From Olsenella uli DSM 7084 (GTDB lineage Bacteria > Actinomycetota > Coriobacteriia > Coriobacteriales > Atopobiaceae), in NCBI RefSeq assembly GCF_000143845.1, contig NC_014363.1, positions 357,186-421,185 on the forward strand: 64,000 nucleotides of DNA. The letters run 5' to 3'. Positions within the stretch are counted from its first letter, which is position 1. Each line of letters opens with the position of its first letter. Position numbers and translations under genes: made by a program. The notes below the pieces were generated by a model. It made no database searches. It worked only from the letters and a program-made list of their open reading frames with translations, and had not been told where the DNA came from. Shown one piece after another: positions 7,616 through 16,400 of this stretch.

Positions 7616-8146
7616 TTACGGCGTCGTGTTCCTCTCGGCAGCGAGGGCTTCGCGCAGGCGCCCGTAGTGGAGAAAGATGCCCGCCTCGTCGAGCGAGGCG
7701 ATTTCGTCCCAGGTGGCAATCCTGAAGTCCGTGGCCTCGCTCGTCCGCAGGCGGATGTCGGCAGGTGCGAGATCGAGCGTGAAGTGGTAGACGTCCACGA
7801 AGTAGTTGTCCCCATGCGCAAGGTCAACGTTGCGGTAGCTGTAGACAGGGGGCCGTGCCTGGGCCTGCGCGGCCACGTCGAGGCCAACCTCCTCGCGTAC
7901 CTCGCGTGCGACGGCCTGGGCAGACGACTCGCCCGCCACAGCTCCACCACCGGTGACCTCCCACCACCCGGCCGCCCACCCCTTGTCCGGCGTCCGCCGT
8001 GTGATCAGGACGCGACCATGGGCGTCCTCGATGAGGGCGAGGACATAGAGCATGAACTGTCCCTCGCGCAGGAAGCTGCCCTTGCGGGGGACGACCTCTC
8101 CCGTGGGCCTGCGTTGCTCGTCGTAGATATCGATCAGCTCTGCCAT
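7616..8146 (-). CDS. NUDIX hydrolase (YfcD/IPP-isomerase-like)
   Basis: The 176-residue protein contains a full NUDIX box: GGGAVAGE at its start and REVREEVGLD at its end (pattern G-x5-E-x7-RE-x2-EE-x-G). The N-terminus (ELIDIYDEQRRPTGEVVPR) is the one seen in YfcD and IPP-isomerase-like NUDIX proteins. The substrate cannot be told from sequence. It lies 49 bases after the flavin reductase gene on the same strand, probably co-transcribed. Confidence 0.88.
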   Translation of the reverse strand: MAELIDIYDEQRRPTGEVVPRKGSFLREGQFMLYVLALIEDAHGRVLITRRTPDKGWAAGWWEVTGGGAVAGESSAQAVAREVREEVGLDVAAQAQARPPVYSYRNVDLAHGDNYFVDVYHFTLDLAPADIRLRTSEATDFRIATWDEIASLDEAGIFLHYGRLREALAAERNTTP

Positions 8147-8195
8147 GCATGCTCCGTGCCGTGATGCGTGCCCGATGCGGGCTCGGCGCTTCGCG

Positions 8196-8801
8196 CTATG
8201 CCTCGATGAGGTAGGCGTTTACGATCTCGCCGAAGTACATGATGTGCTCGTCCTTGTTCGAGCCGGTCGCGCGACCGTCGACGTCCTGCGGGTAGTAGCT
8301 GGCCTGGATCTCGGGCGGGTAGAGCGCAAGCTCCTGTTCCTGGCGGTAGACGACCTTGCACTCCAGCGTCAGCGGAAGCTCTGCGATGCCGGGAACGGAC
8401 ACCACATCGGAGTCCACGAGCGTGAGGCCTGCCAGTGCGACCTTGTCGACCTCGTCCCCACGCATGCTTCCACAGATGCCCAGGGCCTTGCGCGCAGCCT
8501 CGCGCGTGCGTGCGGCCCGGTTCTCCCCGCTGGCACCCGCGGCCGCGCCTGCATCCGCGATCGCAGGCACGTTGATGGTGAACTCGGGGTTCTCGTCCAG
8601 CAGCGTGACGGTCGAGCGGTGCTTGCGCACGTAGGCGACAAAGACGGGCCGTCCCCAGTTGGTGCCCAGCGTGCCCCACGCGATGGTCATGGAGTTGACC
8701 TTCTCGCCGGCCTTCGAGGTGAGCAGGACCCCCTTGGGAATGGCCTTGACGATCTCGTCGGCGTAGTCGCTGATGTCGTCGATGTGGCGCTTGCCTGCCA
8801 T
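8196..8801 (-). CDS. Flavin reductase family (FMN-binding split barrel)
   Basis: The 201-residue protein matches the flavin reductase-like domain: MAGKRHIDD, SKAGEKVNSMTIAWGTLG, RPVFVAYVRKHRSTVTLLDE and FTINVP are typical of its FMN-binding barrel. Such proteins reduce flavins or act as FMN-dependent oxidoreductases in anaerobes. The ATG at 8801 is preceded by AAAGGGG. The downstream NUDIX gene is on the same strand. Confidence 0.85.
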   Translation of the reverse strand: MAGKRHIDDISDYADEIVKAIPKGVLLTSKAGEKVNSMTIAWGTLGTNWGRPVFVAYVRKHRSTVTLLDENPEFTINVPAIADAGAAAGASGENRAARTREAARKALGICGSMRGDEVDKVALAGLTLVDSDVVSVPGIAELPLTLECKVVYRQEQELALYPPEIQASYYPQDVDGRATGSNKDEHIMYFGEIVNAYLIEA

Positions 8802-9191
8802 GATGGTGCCCCTTTCGTGTGACGTGCGCGCCGCGCCTGCCGACCCTTTCCCGCAGACGCCTCGGGAACGTGGTCATGTGCCAGATGGCATAGGCGTAGA
8901 CGAGGTTGCTGAACAGCTCGATGGATGCGGCGTGCCTCTCCCTCGACTGCATGCGACCTTTTCTGCGATTGGTGACATTGTCAACCCAAACCTTGGTTCG
9001 GAGTCAAGCGTCGCGAAAAAACAGGCTTATGGCAGCGAGACGGGCGTGGGTGGATGCAAACATCGAGCCGGGACGCTCCTTCGCGGATGACATGGGGGCC
9101 TGTGCTGTGTTTATACGATATTGCATATTTTAATAATTAACATAATTTGAGAAAATTGAATACAATGTGAGGAGAATAGAGGGGAACGTCT
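8802..9191. other. 390-bp spacer with AT-rich promoter region
   Basis: The left part carries a short LtrA-like fragment on the minus strand (8865-8952). The right part, 9108-9165, is strikingly AT-rich compared with its surroundings and leads directly into the AAA ATPase gene, so it probably holds that gene's promoter. No other gene is seen. Confidence 0.5.
8865..8952 (-). pseudogene. Possible N-terminal remnant of an LtrA-like membrane protein
   Basis: From an ATG at 8952 the minus strand reads ASIELFSNLVYAYAIWHMT, which resembles the first transmembrane helix of low-temperature-requirement A proteins (ELFFDLVFVYAI). Similarity stops after about 28 codons and the frame then runs into the flavin reductase region. 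It may be gene debris. Confidence 0.35.
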
Positions 9192-10364
9192 ATGACCGGG
9201 AGGAGCTGCATGTTCTCGAACCCCTTCACGCCCATCTTCGGAGGCCGACCGGACTTCTTCTTCGGTCGCAAGGCCGTCCTCACACGCTTTGACGCCGCGA
9301 TGGTTGACCAGGGCAGCGAGGATCGTGTGCTCTTCGTCACGGGGAACAGGGGGTGCGGAAAGACCGCCCTTCTCGAACAGATCTCGATGCGAGCCCAGGC
9401 AAGCGGGCGCAAGGTGGTGGACCTTGGTGCCGAGCATACCGTCGAGCTGCTCATGCGTCATCTGGTGCGTGATGACGAGCTGACTCGTGGCATCAATCCC
9501 GCGGCGAGCGTCAGTCTCATGGGCGCCGGCGTCTCGCTCAGCGGTGTGTCGTCCAGCAAGACGACGCACCTTGGCGTGCAGGACTTGGGGCTGGTCTTCC
9601 TCGAGGCATGCGCAGGGCAGAAGAAAGGCGTCCTGGTCACCATCGATGAGGTGCAGAAGGTCTCCCTCGAGGACATGTCTGCGATCTGCGGCGCGTTCCA
9701 GATGGCGTCACGCAAGGGCTACGACGTCATGCTCGTCGTGGCCGGGCTGCCCTACTCCTTCGACCGCGTGATTCAGTACGAGGGGTGCACCTACATGAGG
9801 AGGTGCTCTCACGAGGAGCTGGGACTGCTCAGCCACGACGAGGTCGCGGAGGCGTTTGACGAGTCCGTTGGCCTCATCGACGGTATCTCGATGGATGGCG
9901 AGGCAAGGGGGCTCCTGGTTGACGCGAGCATGGGGCACCCCTACATCGTGCAGCTCCTTGGGTACTACCTCGTCTCGGACATCAATGGCCGCAACCCGCC
10001 AAGCAGCCATCGCGTCGTTGCCGATGACGTGAGGCGTGCCGTCCCCATGGCGTTGGGCACCTATGAGCGCCGCGCGCTCAAGCCGCTTGTCGAAGAGCTG
10101 GCGCCTAGCGAGCGGGACTACCTCAGGGGCATGACACACGCCATGGGCGATGGCAACATCGCCTCGACGTCCGAGGTCGCCAAGTCGGCCGGACGCAGCC
10201 AGAGCCAGCTCAGCCGCGCGCGCGAGAGCCTTATCCGCTCGGGCACCATACTGGCCCCCGCGCGCGGAAAGGTGATGTTCAACGTGCCGTATCTGCGCGG
10301 GTACATCCTGCGGGAACCCTATGCGGACCCCGATGTCTCGCGAGCCCTGGAGTGGAACGTCTAG
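9192..10364 (+). CDS. AAA-type ATPase with C-terminal winged helix
   Basis: This 390-residue protein has a Walker A (GNRGCGKTALLE, about residues 51-62), a Walker B (GVLVTIDEVQK, about 148-158) and a C-terminal helix-turn-helix (STSEVAKSAGRSQSQLSRARESL). The layout resembles the archaeal-ATPase/STAND-like group found beside mobile or defence genes. Its N-terminus (MFSNPFTPIFGGRPDFFFGR) contains the Gly-Arg 'box' typical of that group; Met7 of the listed start may be the true one, since GAGGGG lies upstream of the first ATG. It is followed at 48 bases by an antitoxin-like gene. The target is unknown. Confidence 0.75.
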   Translation: MTGRSCMFSNPFTPIFGGRPDFFFGRKAVLTRFDAAMVDQGSEDRVLFVTGNRGCGKTALLEQISMRAQASGRKVVDLGAEHTVELLMRHLVRDDELTRGINPAASVSLMGAGVSLSGVSSSKTTHLGVQDLGLVFLEACAGQKKGVLVTIDEVQKVSLEDMSAICGAFQMASRKGYDVMLVVAGLPYSFDRVIQYEGCTYMRRCSHEELGLLSHDEVAEAFDESVGLIDGISMDGEARGLLVDASMGHPYIVQLLGYYLVSDINGRNPPSSHRVVADDVRRAVPMALGTYERRALKPLVEELAPSERDYLRGMTHAMGDGNIASTSEVAKSAGRSQSQLSRARESLIRSGTILAPARGKVMFNVPYLRGYILREPYADPDVSRALEWNV

Positions 10365-10412
10365 AGTCGAGGTGCGTTGTGGTGCTATAAGGCCACAGAG
10401 AGGAGCGCCGCC

Positions 10413-10682
10413 ATGCCTATAGCCGTCCCCATCCGTGACCTCAAGAACACCGCAGCCTTCGCCCGTCTGGTCGATGAGTCACCTGAGCCGATAACCGTCA
10501 CGAAGAATGGCTACGACAAGTTCGTCGCGATGCGCAGCCAGGACTACATGTCCCTTCAGGAGGAGGTTGCCGAGGCTCGGCTCGTTCGCATCGTGACGGA
10601 GGGGGACCGGTCCTATGGGGCGGGTGACTATGCGGACGGTGGGCGGTTCCTGTCTGACTTGAGGGAGCGCTATGGCCTTTGA
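10413..10682 (+). CDS. Phd/YefM-type antitoxin, apparently orphan
   Basis: The 89-residue protein has the N-terminal Phd/YefM DNA-binding pattern (MPIAVPIRDLKNTAAFARLV, ITVTKNGYDKFVAM) and a C-terminal tail suited to binding a toxin. The ATG at 10413 follows AGAGGAG; an upstream Met at 10377 lacks such a site. A 45-codon frame overlaps its stop (10672-10809), where a RelE/ParE toxin would start, but that frame does not look like a known toxin. The toxin gene appears lost or never present. Confidence 0.75.
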   Translation: MPIAVPIRDLKNTAAFARLVDESPEPITVTKNGYDKFVAMRSQDYMSLQEEVAEARLVRIVTEGDRSYGAGDYADGGRFLSDLRERYGL

Positions 10683-10725
10683 TGCAGGATTACGCATGCT
10701 GCGCATGAGTGTCTCTGAAGGCCTT

Positions 10726-10755
10726 GCCCATGACCCCTTTGCCCATGACCCCTTC
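10726..10755 (+). repeat. Two tandem 15-bp repeats
   Basis: GCCCATGACCCCTTT is followed directly by GCCCATGACCCCTTC, downstream of the antitoxin gene. It gives a His-Asp-Pro-Phe duplication in the overlapping small frame. Confidence 0.6.
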
Positions 10756-10770
10756 ACGATGCGTTCACCC

Positions 10771-10791
10771 ATTACGCAGGCGTGCGGTAAT
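10771..10791. promoter_or_regulatory. Imperfect palindrome upstream of feoA
   Basis: ATTACGCA, GGCG, TGCGGTAAT is a near-perfect inverted repeat 147 bases before feoA. Location suggests a metal-regulator operator (DtxR- or Fur-like), but it does not clearly match a known box. Confidence 0.35.
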
Positions 10792-10937
10792 GCAGTAAGT
10801 AACCTGTAGTAAACTCACTGTGTCATGACGGCGGACCCGAGGGGTCGTCGCTCGCCACTCCGGCGACCTGTCCGATGGGCAGTCTCCATGGGCGAGTCGG
10901 CTTCCATCGGGCCCATGCAGACGAGGGGAGCGGGGCG

Positions 10938-11165
10938 ATGAGGCTTGCAGAGGCAGGCGCCGGTGACAGCGTGAGGGTCATCAAGATAGGTGGTGGGATG
11001 CGGCAGGTCTGCCGTTTCGCCTCCGTTGGCATCATTCCCGGCAGCGTCGTGCGAGTCGTCCGCAACGACCCGCATCGCCCCCTACTTGCCTTCAACCGGG
11101 ACACGCTTCTGGCGCTTGGCAAGGACGAGTGCGGAGACATCCAGGTGGGGGAGGTGAGCGCATGA
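10938..11165 (+). CDS. feoA: Ferrous iron transport protein FeoA
   Basis: This 75-residue SH3-like protein (MRLAEAGAGDSVRVIKIGGG, FASVGIIPGSVVRVV) is a typical FeoA, a small cytosolic partner of FeoB. The ATG at 10938 is chosen because GAGGGGAGCGGGG precedes it and the SH3 fold begins there. Its stop overlaps the feoB start (ATGA). Confidence 0.92.
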   Translation: MRLAEAGAGDSVRVIKIGGGMRQVCRFASVGIIPGSVVRVVRNDPHRPLLAFNRDTLLALGKDECGDIQVGEVSA

Positions 11166-13153
11166 CGGGGTCAACGCTCTCGCTTGCCCTGCTCGGGCAG
11201 CCGAACTCGGGCAAGTCCACCCTCTTTAACAGGCTGACGGGATCGCACCAGCATGTGGGCAACTGGCCAGGGAAGACCGTGGAGCAAAAGACGGGCAGCT
11301 TTACGCGCAATGGCACGCGCTACGAGGTCTGCGACCTTCCCGGAAGCTACAGCCTGTCCGCCCAGTCGCAGGAGGAGCGCGTCACGCAGGACTACATAGA
11401 GTCCGGTGGGGTAGACGTCATCGTGGTCATGGCCGATGCGTCGCAGCTTTCGCGAAGCCTCTACATGCTGGCCGACGTCGCTGGTATCGAGGTCCCCTGC
11501 GTGCTCGTGCTCAACATGATGGACGTGGCCCGCAGTCAGGGAAAGAGCATCGATGTGCCCCTGCTGGAGAGCCGTCTGGGGGTCCCCGTCGTGCCACTGG
11601 TCGCAAATGGCAAGGAGGGGTACGACCAACTGACGGATGCGATCGACAGCGCCGCCCAAAGGCGGTCGCTGCTCGACGAGTCGTCCATGGGCGACCTATA
11701 CCGCCGGCACTCGCCCGAGTGGGTGCGCTCATTCGAGGGTAACGCAGGTGCGCCTGGCAATGCGCCCTCCTCCGGCGCGGGCGGCGCTCGGGGCTTTGGC
11801 TCCATGTGGCTCGCGGCGCGCGATGCCTCGGCGAGCGAGGCGGGGGCCGTGTCCTGCGCCGAGGCCCGCTTCGCCTGGGTGGACCGGATGCTCGAGGGCG
11901 TGCAGGTCGCGGATCACGGCCCCACGCATCGGCTGGCAAGGCTCGACGGGGCGCTCCTCTCGCGCCGCTGGGGCAAGCTCGTGTCAACGGGCATCATCCT
12001 CCTGGGGCTCATAGCTGCGATGCTGGTCGCGTCTCCCGTCATGATGGCAGGGATGGGCGTGGTGGGCTCGCTCGAGATGCCCATCTATGACGGGTTGTCG
12101 CAGGTAGGCACCAGCGAGTTTCTGGCTGCCTACGTCTCGCAGGGCCTCGTCACCGCAGTGGGGTACTCCCTTGCCATGGCGGGATTCTGCTTCGGCGCAA
12201 CCTTCGTCTTTGGGCTCTTGGAGGAGACGGGCGTCGTCGCGCGCATCAGCTATGCCTTTGACGACTGGATGAGCGCCCTCGGCCTGCAGGGCAAGGTCAT
12301 CATGCCGTTCATGATGAGCCTCGGCTGCACCATGGCGGGCGTCACGGGTACGCGCGTGGTGGACTCCTGGGGCCAGCGTCTCCTGGCCACGATGCTCAGC
12401 TGGGCCGTGCCCTGCGGGGCGACCTTTGCGATCATCCCCACCATCGCCATCGTGTTCTTTGGACCTGGGGGCATGGCCCTTGTCATCCTGGGCATCTTTG
12501 CCGTAATGACGCTGGTCATGTTCGTGATATCGCGGCTCTTTGGCAGGCGTCTCAACCCCGAGGACGAACGCTCGGGCCTGGTCATGGAGCTGCCTCCCTA
12601 TCACAGGCCCAAGTTCCTTGCGCTTCTCTCCACGTCCGCACGGCACGGCGTGGGGGTCTTCAGACGTGCGCTCGCCATCGTGATCGTCTCGTCCACCCTG
12701 TTCTGGGTGCTCTCATGGTCGCCCTCGGGTGGGGTCGAAGGCTCGATGCTCTATGCCATGGGGCATGCCATCGAGCCGGTCACGCGCGTGTTCGGCATGG
12801 GATGGAAGACCTTCGTCGCCTTCCTGGCGTCGATGTTCGCCAAGGAGGCCTCGCTGGGTGTGCTCTCCGCCCTCTGCCAGGCCGATGCCTCGCAGGGCCT
12901 CTACGCGGCCGCGTCCGCTGCCAAGTCGACCGGTGCCGCCAGCACCGCTGGCCTTGCGGCGGGCATCCCACCGGCGGAGGCATTGGCCTACATGTTTGCG
13001 GTGACCTTCAACGTCCCCTGCGCCATGGCCCTCTCCACGACGTATTCCGAGACGCACTCGGGCAAGTGGACGGCCATCATCGGCCTGACCTACTTCGTGC
13101 TCGCGCTGCTGATAGCGTTCGTGGTCTATCATGTGGCCGTGCTGTTCATGTAG
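11162..13153 (+). CDS. feoB: Ferrous iron transporter FeoB
   Basis: The 663-residue protein has an N-terminal GTPase domain (G1 GQPNSGKST at residues 12-20, G3 DLPGSYSL, NMMD G4) and a polytopic membrane part with two Gate motifs, including MPFMMSLGCTMAGVTGTR and ASMFAKEASLGVLSAL. It moves Fe(II) across the cytoplasmic membrane. The ATG overlaps the feoA stop; the upstream in-frame Met at 11129 lies within feoA. A strong hairpin follows the gene. FeoAB together with rubrerythrin and PerR nearby suggests an iron and peroxide management block. Confidence 0.95.
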   Translation: MTGSTLSLALLGQPNSGKSTLFNRLTGSHQHVGNWPGKTVEQKTGSFTRNGTRYEVCDLPGSYSLSAQSQEERVTQDYIESGGVDVIVVMADASQLSRSLYMLADVAGIEVPCVLVLNMMDVARSQGKSIDVPLLESRLGVPVVPLVANGKEGYDQLTDAIDSAAQRRSLLDESSMGDLYRRHSPEWVRSFEGNAGAPGNAPSSGAGGARGFGSMWLAARDASASEAGAVSCAEARFAWVDRMLEGVQVADHGPTHRLARLDGALLSRRWGKLVSTGIILLGLIAAMLVASPVMMAGMGVVGSLEMPIYDGLSQVGTSEFLAAYVSQGLVTAVGYSLAMAGFCFGATFVFGLLEETGVVARISYAFDDWMSALGLQGKVIMPFMMSLGCTMAGVTGTRVVDSWGQRLLATMLSWAVPCGATFAIIPTIAIVFFGPGGMALVILGIFAVMTLVMFVISRLFGRRLNPEDERSGLVMELPPYHRPKFLALLSTSARHGVGVFRRALAIVIVSSTLFWVLSWSPSGGVEGSMLYAMGHAIEPVTRVFGMGWKTFVAFLASMFAKEASLGVLSALCQADASQGLYAAASAAKSTGAASTAGLAAGIPPAEALAYMFAVTFNVPCAMALSTTYSETHSGKWTAIIGLTYFVLALLIAFVVYHVAVLFM

Positions 13154-13183
13154 GCGGCGATACGACTTTCTGTAAGTGGTGGC

Positions 13184-13224
13184 GCGACGCCCCCGTCTGA
13201 CGGGCCGTGTGACGGGGGCGTCGC
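13184..13224 (+). terminator. Terminator after feoB
   Basis: GCGACGCCCCCGTC (13184-13197) and GACGGGGGCGTCGC (13211-13224) form a perfect 14-bp stem with a 13-nt loop, 30 bases after the feoB stop. There is no T-tract. Confidence 0.7.
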
Positions 13225-13313
13225 GGGCCGTGTCGCGATTCGCTGGGGTCGAGCTGGCCGACAGCCCCCAGCTCAGACTCGACGGAGAGTAGGCTACCAG
13301 GGAGGAAGGCGCC

Positions 13314-13841
13314 ATGCGCATGTTCGTTGCCCTCGAACTCCCCGATGGCCTCAAGGCCGAGATCGCGGACCTGTCACGAACCCTCTCCCGCGGCTGCGGG
13401 GGACGCTTCGTGGATCACGAGGGCTATCACCTGACGCTGGCCTTCTTGGGTGTGATCGACGAGATGGGGGTGGCATTGGCTGCCGATGCGCTTGACGAGG
13501 CCTGCATCGGGATGGCGCCCGTGCGCCTCGTCCCCAATGGCCTCGGCAAGTTTGGCAGTTCGCGAGACGCAACGCTCTGGCTGGGGTTTGCCCCCGAACC
13601 AGAGCTGGTGGGGCTTTTCGGGCGCGTGCGCGACGGCTTGCGCGTCCGAGGGCTCCCTTTCGACGAGAAGCCCTTCAGTCCGCACGTCACCCTTGCACGA
13701 CACGCCTGTCTGTCCGAAGGAACCTTGTCGGTCACCTCTCTTCCGGCCGAGACGGATGCCGCATGCGTCACGCTCTTCAGAAGCACGCTCAGCCCCGACG
13801 GCCCCATCTACACACCCCTTCATACGGTTGGGTGGGAGTGA
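13314..13841 (+). CDS. thpR: RNA 2',3'-cyclic phosphodiesterase (ThpR/LigT)
   Basis: The 175-residue protein starts MRMFVALELPD and carries both HxTx motifs of the 2H phosphoesterase family: HLTL in YHLTLAFLG and HVTL in FSPHVTLAR. ThpR opens 2',3'-cyclic phosphates on RNA ends and can act as a 2'-5' ligase in vitro. The ATG follows GGGAGGAAGG. Confidence 0.92.
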   Translation: MRMFVALELPDGLKAEIADLSRTLSRGCGGRFVDHEGYHLTLAFLGVIDEMGVALAADALDEACIGMAPVRLVPNGLGKFGSSRDATLWLGFAPEPELVGLFGRVRDGLRVRGLPFDEKPFSPHVTLARHACLSEGTLSVTSLPAETDAACVTLFRSTLSPDGPIYTPLHTVGWE

Positions 13842-13899
13842 CCCGTCGGTTCAATGCCATCCGCCCGCATGTAGCTGCGGGATCGGCAGGTGTTAACGT

Positions 13900-14484
13900 G
13901 TGAGCCACTCGCGGATGCCGAACACCGACCCGCCCAGCAAGGGATTGCTTGATGGAGCGAAGGAGAAGGAAGCATTGAGACTGTCAAAGCGAAAGGGGCA
14001 CAACCTTTTGGTCAGAGAGCTTTGCGACAGCGATCTCCCCGCGTTGCTCAAACTCTGCCTCGGGAACCCGCAGTATTACGCCTATCTCGGTGAGGGGCCG
14101 ACCATCGAGTCGCTTGCCGCGGAGATGGGCGAGCTGCCGCCCGGATGCGCGCCGGATCGAAAGTCCTGCCTCGGCTTCTTCGATGTTGAGGGGGCGCTCA
14201 TTGCCGTGCTCGACCTCGTGCGCGGCTATCCTGTCGAGAGATGTGCGTTCATCGGGTTCTTCATGGTCGACGCCTCCAGGCAGGGGGTGGGTCTCGGCAG
14301 TCGGCTCATCACTCGGCTCCTCGAGCGCCTCCACAGCGAGGGCTTCGTCCGCGTACGCCTTGCCTACGTCGAGGGCAACGAGCAGTCCCGTCGCTTTTGG
14401 GAGAGGTGCGGGTTCACGGTCGCCGGCATCCCCACGGAGCAAGGGGCTTTCGCTGTCGTGCCCATGGAGCGCGCGCTGCCGTAG
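13900..14484 (+). CDS. GNAT-family N-acetyltransferase
   Basis: A GNAT fold is visible: FIGFFMVDASRQGVGLGSRL holds the acetyl-CoA-binding R/Q-x-x-G-x-G/L pyrophosphate loop, followed by VRLAYVEGNEQSRRFWERCGF. The acceptor is unknown. The listed GTG start has only a weak site; a TTG at 13975 (residue 26) is preceded by AAGGAGAAGGA and may be the true start, giving 169 residues. Confidence 0.85.
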   Translation: MSHSRMPNTDPPSKGLLDGAKEKEALRLSKRKGHNLLVRELCDSDLPALLKLCLGNPQYYAYLGEGPTIESLAAEMGELPPGCAPDRKSCLGFFDVEGALIAVLDLVRGYPVERCAFIGFFMVDASRQGVGLGSRLITRLLERLHSEGFVRVRLAYVEGNEQSRRFWERCGFTVAGIPTEQGAFAVVPMERALP

Positions 14485-14609
14485 CAGGCATCTCCTCGGA
14501 TCAGGATATGCCTGGGAGGTACGAGGTGCATCGCCTGGCACTTTAGGTGCGGACGCGCGCTGCCCATGTCCCGCATCGCCGGCGTCAACAACCCATTGGC
14601 ACTCGACAG

Positions 14610-15617
14610 CTAGTCCTTCCTGTTGACCCAGGTGCCGATGATGCCGCAGGCAACGCCACCAATGGGCCAGGGTGCCCAGAACCAGTAGACCTTGGTCACA
14701 AAGAGCAGTGGCAGCGCGATGATGGTTGCACCAAGCATAACGAGCGCGCAGGATGTTCCGGTTGCCTTGCTCTTCTGGCGCTCCCTCACCATGCGTCGGC
14801 GCTCGCCCTCGTCCAGATCCTCCATGGCAGACTCGAACTCCTTCTGGCTGAGCGAGCAGAGCGCCTCGGTGTTGTACTTCTCGATGTTGGTCATATCCCA
14901 TAGGGCGCCTGCGTGTACGATGACGCCCACGCCTATGGCTATGAGGATCATCATCAGGCTCATGACCAGCGATTCCTGCCACGATCCGTTGTCAAATGAA
15001 TCGCCCAGCACCATCGCCACAATCGCACCCAATAGGACGTTGCTGATGCCCGCCGCAAGCTCCCTGGCGCGCAGCCTCTCGTTCTTGCCGCGTTCCTTGG
15101 CAGAGTAGAAGTCGATGACGTAGGGATGCTCGCGCCTGAACGCGTTGTGGCCCGTTGTCGTTGGGATGAGGAGTGCTAGGCCTGCGGCCACGAAGATAAG
15201 GACCCCAACGCCGATGGCGATGCTGCTTGCCTCGTCGTTTGTCGACGCCGCCATTGCCTGCATGAGCGCTCCCACGAGCATGCCCGCGCCGCTTCCGCCC
15301 ACGAACAGACCTACGCTCACGGCCAGGCGCAGTGCGTGGCTGCGGCAGTGCTCCTCGTAGCCTATGCTGTCGCCGGCCTCCTGCGGCATGGCACGCTTCG
15401 GCTCGCCTGCACGCGTGGTGAGGTCCCCTTGCACCAGGTCATCGATCGTGCAGTCGAAGACCTGGCAGATCTTGAGCAGCTTGTCCATCTCGGGGTAGGC
15501 ACGCTCCGACTCCCACTTGGTGACGGACTGGCGGCTCACGCCCACCATCATGGCAAGCTGCTCCTGGGTCATGCCCCGCGTCGCGCGGAGGTGCTGGAGG
15601 TTGTCACGAAAGCTCAT
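14610..15617 (-). CDS. XRE-family regulator with C-terminal membrane domain
   Basis: Residues 1-65 form a Cro/CI-type helix-turn-helix (MTQEQLAMMVGVSRQSVTKWESERAYPEMDKL). The remaining ~270 residues hold about six hydrophobic segments in pairs (AVSVGLFVGGSGAGMLVGAL, LALLIP, GISNVLLGAIVAMVLG, LMMILIAIGVGVIVHAG, GTSCALVMLGATIIALPLLF) with a charged region between the fourth and fifth. Membrane-tethered XRE proteins may sense envelope stress; no ligand can be named. Its start is preceded by AGAAGGGACGTTACC. Confidence 0.8.
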   Translation of the reverse strand: MSFRDNLQHLRATRGMTQEQLAMMVGVSRQSVTKWESERAYPEMDKLLKICQVFDCTIDDLVQGDLTTRAGEPKRAMPQEAGDSIGYEEHCRSHALRLAVSVGLFVGGSGAGMLVGALMQAMAASTNDEASSIAIGVGVLIFVAAGLALLIPTTTGHNAFRREHPYVIDFYSAKERGKNERLRARELAAGISNVLLGAIVAMVLGDSFDNGSWQESLVMSLMMILIAIGVGVIVHAGALWDMTNIEKYNTEALCSLSQKEFESAMEDLDEGERRRMVRERQKSKATGTSCALVMLGATIIALPLLFVTKVYWFWAPWPIGGVACGIIGTWVNRKD

Positions 15618-16062
15618 GGTAACGTCCCTTCTCTTCTCGATGGCCTTGATCGTAGCGTCTCCATCTTGTTGCCTGCATCTCGCATCTGGCTACCATCGTG
15701 CGGTTGCCGAGGGGCCCCAAGCCACCAACCTACGGTTTCTTTCACCGAGAGGAGCGTGCAACCAGTGGTTGCCACGCATTCTTCCATGCTCGGCATGGGC
15801 GTCTTTCGACCGTTCCCCATATATCTCGTCCCCGAGGTGCTCGAGCTTATGGGCTCGCCCGAAAGCGGCATGTCAGGGTTTGCGGCGCATGGGCCCGTAA
15901 GGTCGGTGCCAGGTCCGATTGCCGAAAACGCGCTGGTCCTTTCGCTTCGACTCCCATTTGCCTTGAGGAAGTCAGGCGCGTCGGAGTGCTCTGCGGCATC
16001 CCAAGCCTTGCGCCCTAGTGGTGGCGTTGGCGCTATGGCCAGTGTTCATCGGGGATTGGCCG

Positions 16063-16110
16063 CGGCCGAATCCGACATGGATGAGCATGGCACGGCCGAA
16101 TCCGACATGG
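16063..16110 (+). repeat. Two 18-bp direct repeats, 30-bp period
   Basis: CGGCCGAATCCGACATGG occurs at 16063-16080 and again, identical, at 16093-16110. Confidence 0.75.
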
Positions 16111-16165
16111 TCATACAGATTGCGAAGGCGTTCATTCAGACTGCCGCAAATAGATTAATTTTTTG

Positions 16166-16232
16166 ATTCACAATAGTTCCCTTGCCATCCAAGCTCGGAA
16201 GGGCTGTGGACGTGTAGCGAGCTTTTGTGAGT
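16166..16232. repeat. Palindromic element, unit 1
   Basis: TTCACAATAGTTCCC and CCATCCA on the left are partly mirrored by TGGAC and TTTTGTGAG on the right. It is the most degenerate member of a set of three neighbouring palindromes with the same ends (TCACA...TGTGA) and the same inner TCCA/TGGA. Confidence 0.5.
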
Positions 16233-16247
16233 GGCCGTGGTGGCGCG

Positions 16248-16312
16248 GCTCACAATAGCTTCCCTGTCATCCACCCAGCCTATGAAAATGGACGGCAGGG
16301 GAACTATTGTGA
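16248..16312. repeat. Palindromic element, unit 2 (25-bp arms)
   Basis: The arms 16248-16272 and 16288-16312 are inverted copies matching at about 21 of 25 positions, with a 15-nt loop. The outer ends are CTCACAATAG and CTATTGTGAG; the inner ends are ATCCA and TGGAC. As DNA or RNA it can fold into one long hairpin. Confidence 0.75.
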
Positions 16313-16329
16313 GTGATAGCATGCAGCCC

Positions 16330-16393
16330 GCTCACAGAAATTCCTCTCCCGTCCACGAGGACTCCGAATTTGGACGGCTGGGTAGGTAGTGTG
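16330..16393. repeat. Palindromic element, unit 3
   Basis: CTCACAGAAATTCC...CCGTCCA (16330-16354) is mirrored by TGGACGGCTGGG...GTGTGA (16370-16393). Ends and inner arm agree with unit 2, while the middle has diverged. Confidence 0.6.
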
Positions 16394-16400
16394 AAAAGCC

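Noticed and set aside
10672-10809. 45-codon frame overlapping the antitoxin stop, possible toxin
   Set aside because: Position fits a RelE/ParE start but the sequence shows no toxin motif and includes a tandem repeat; at most a remnant.
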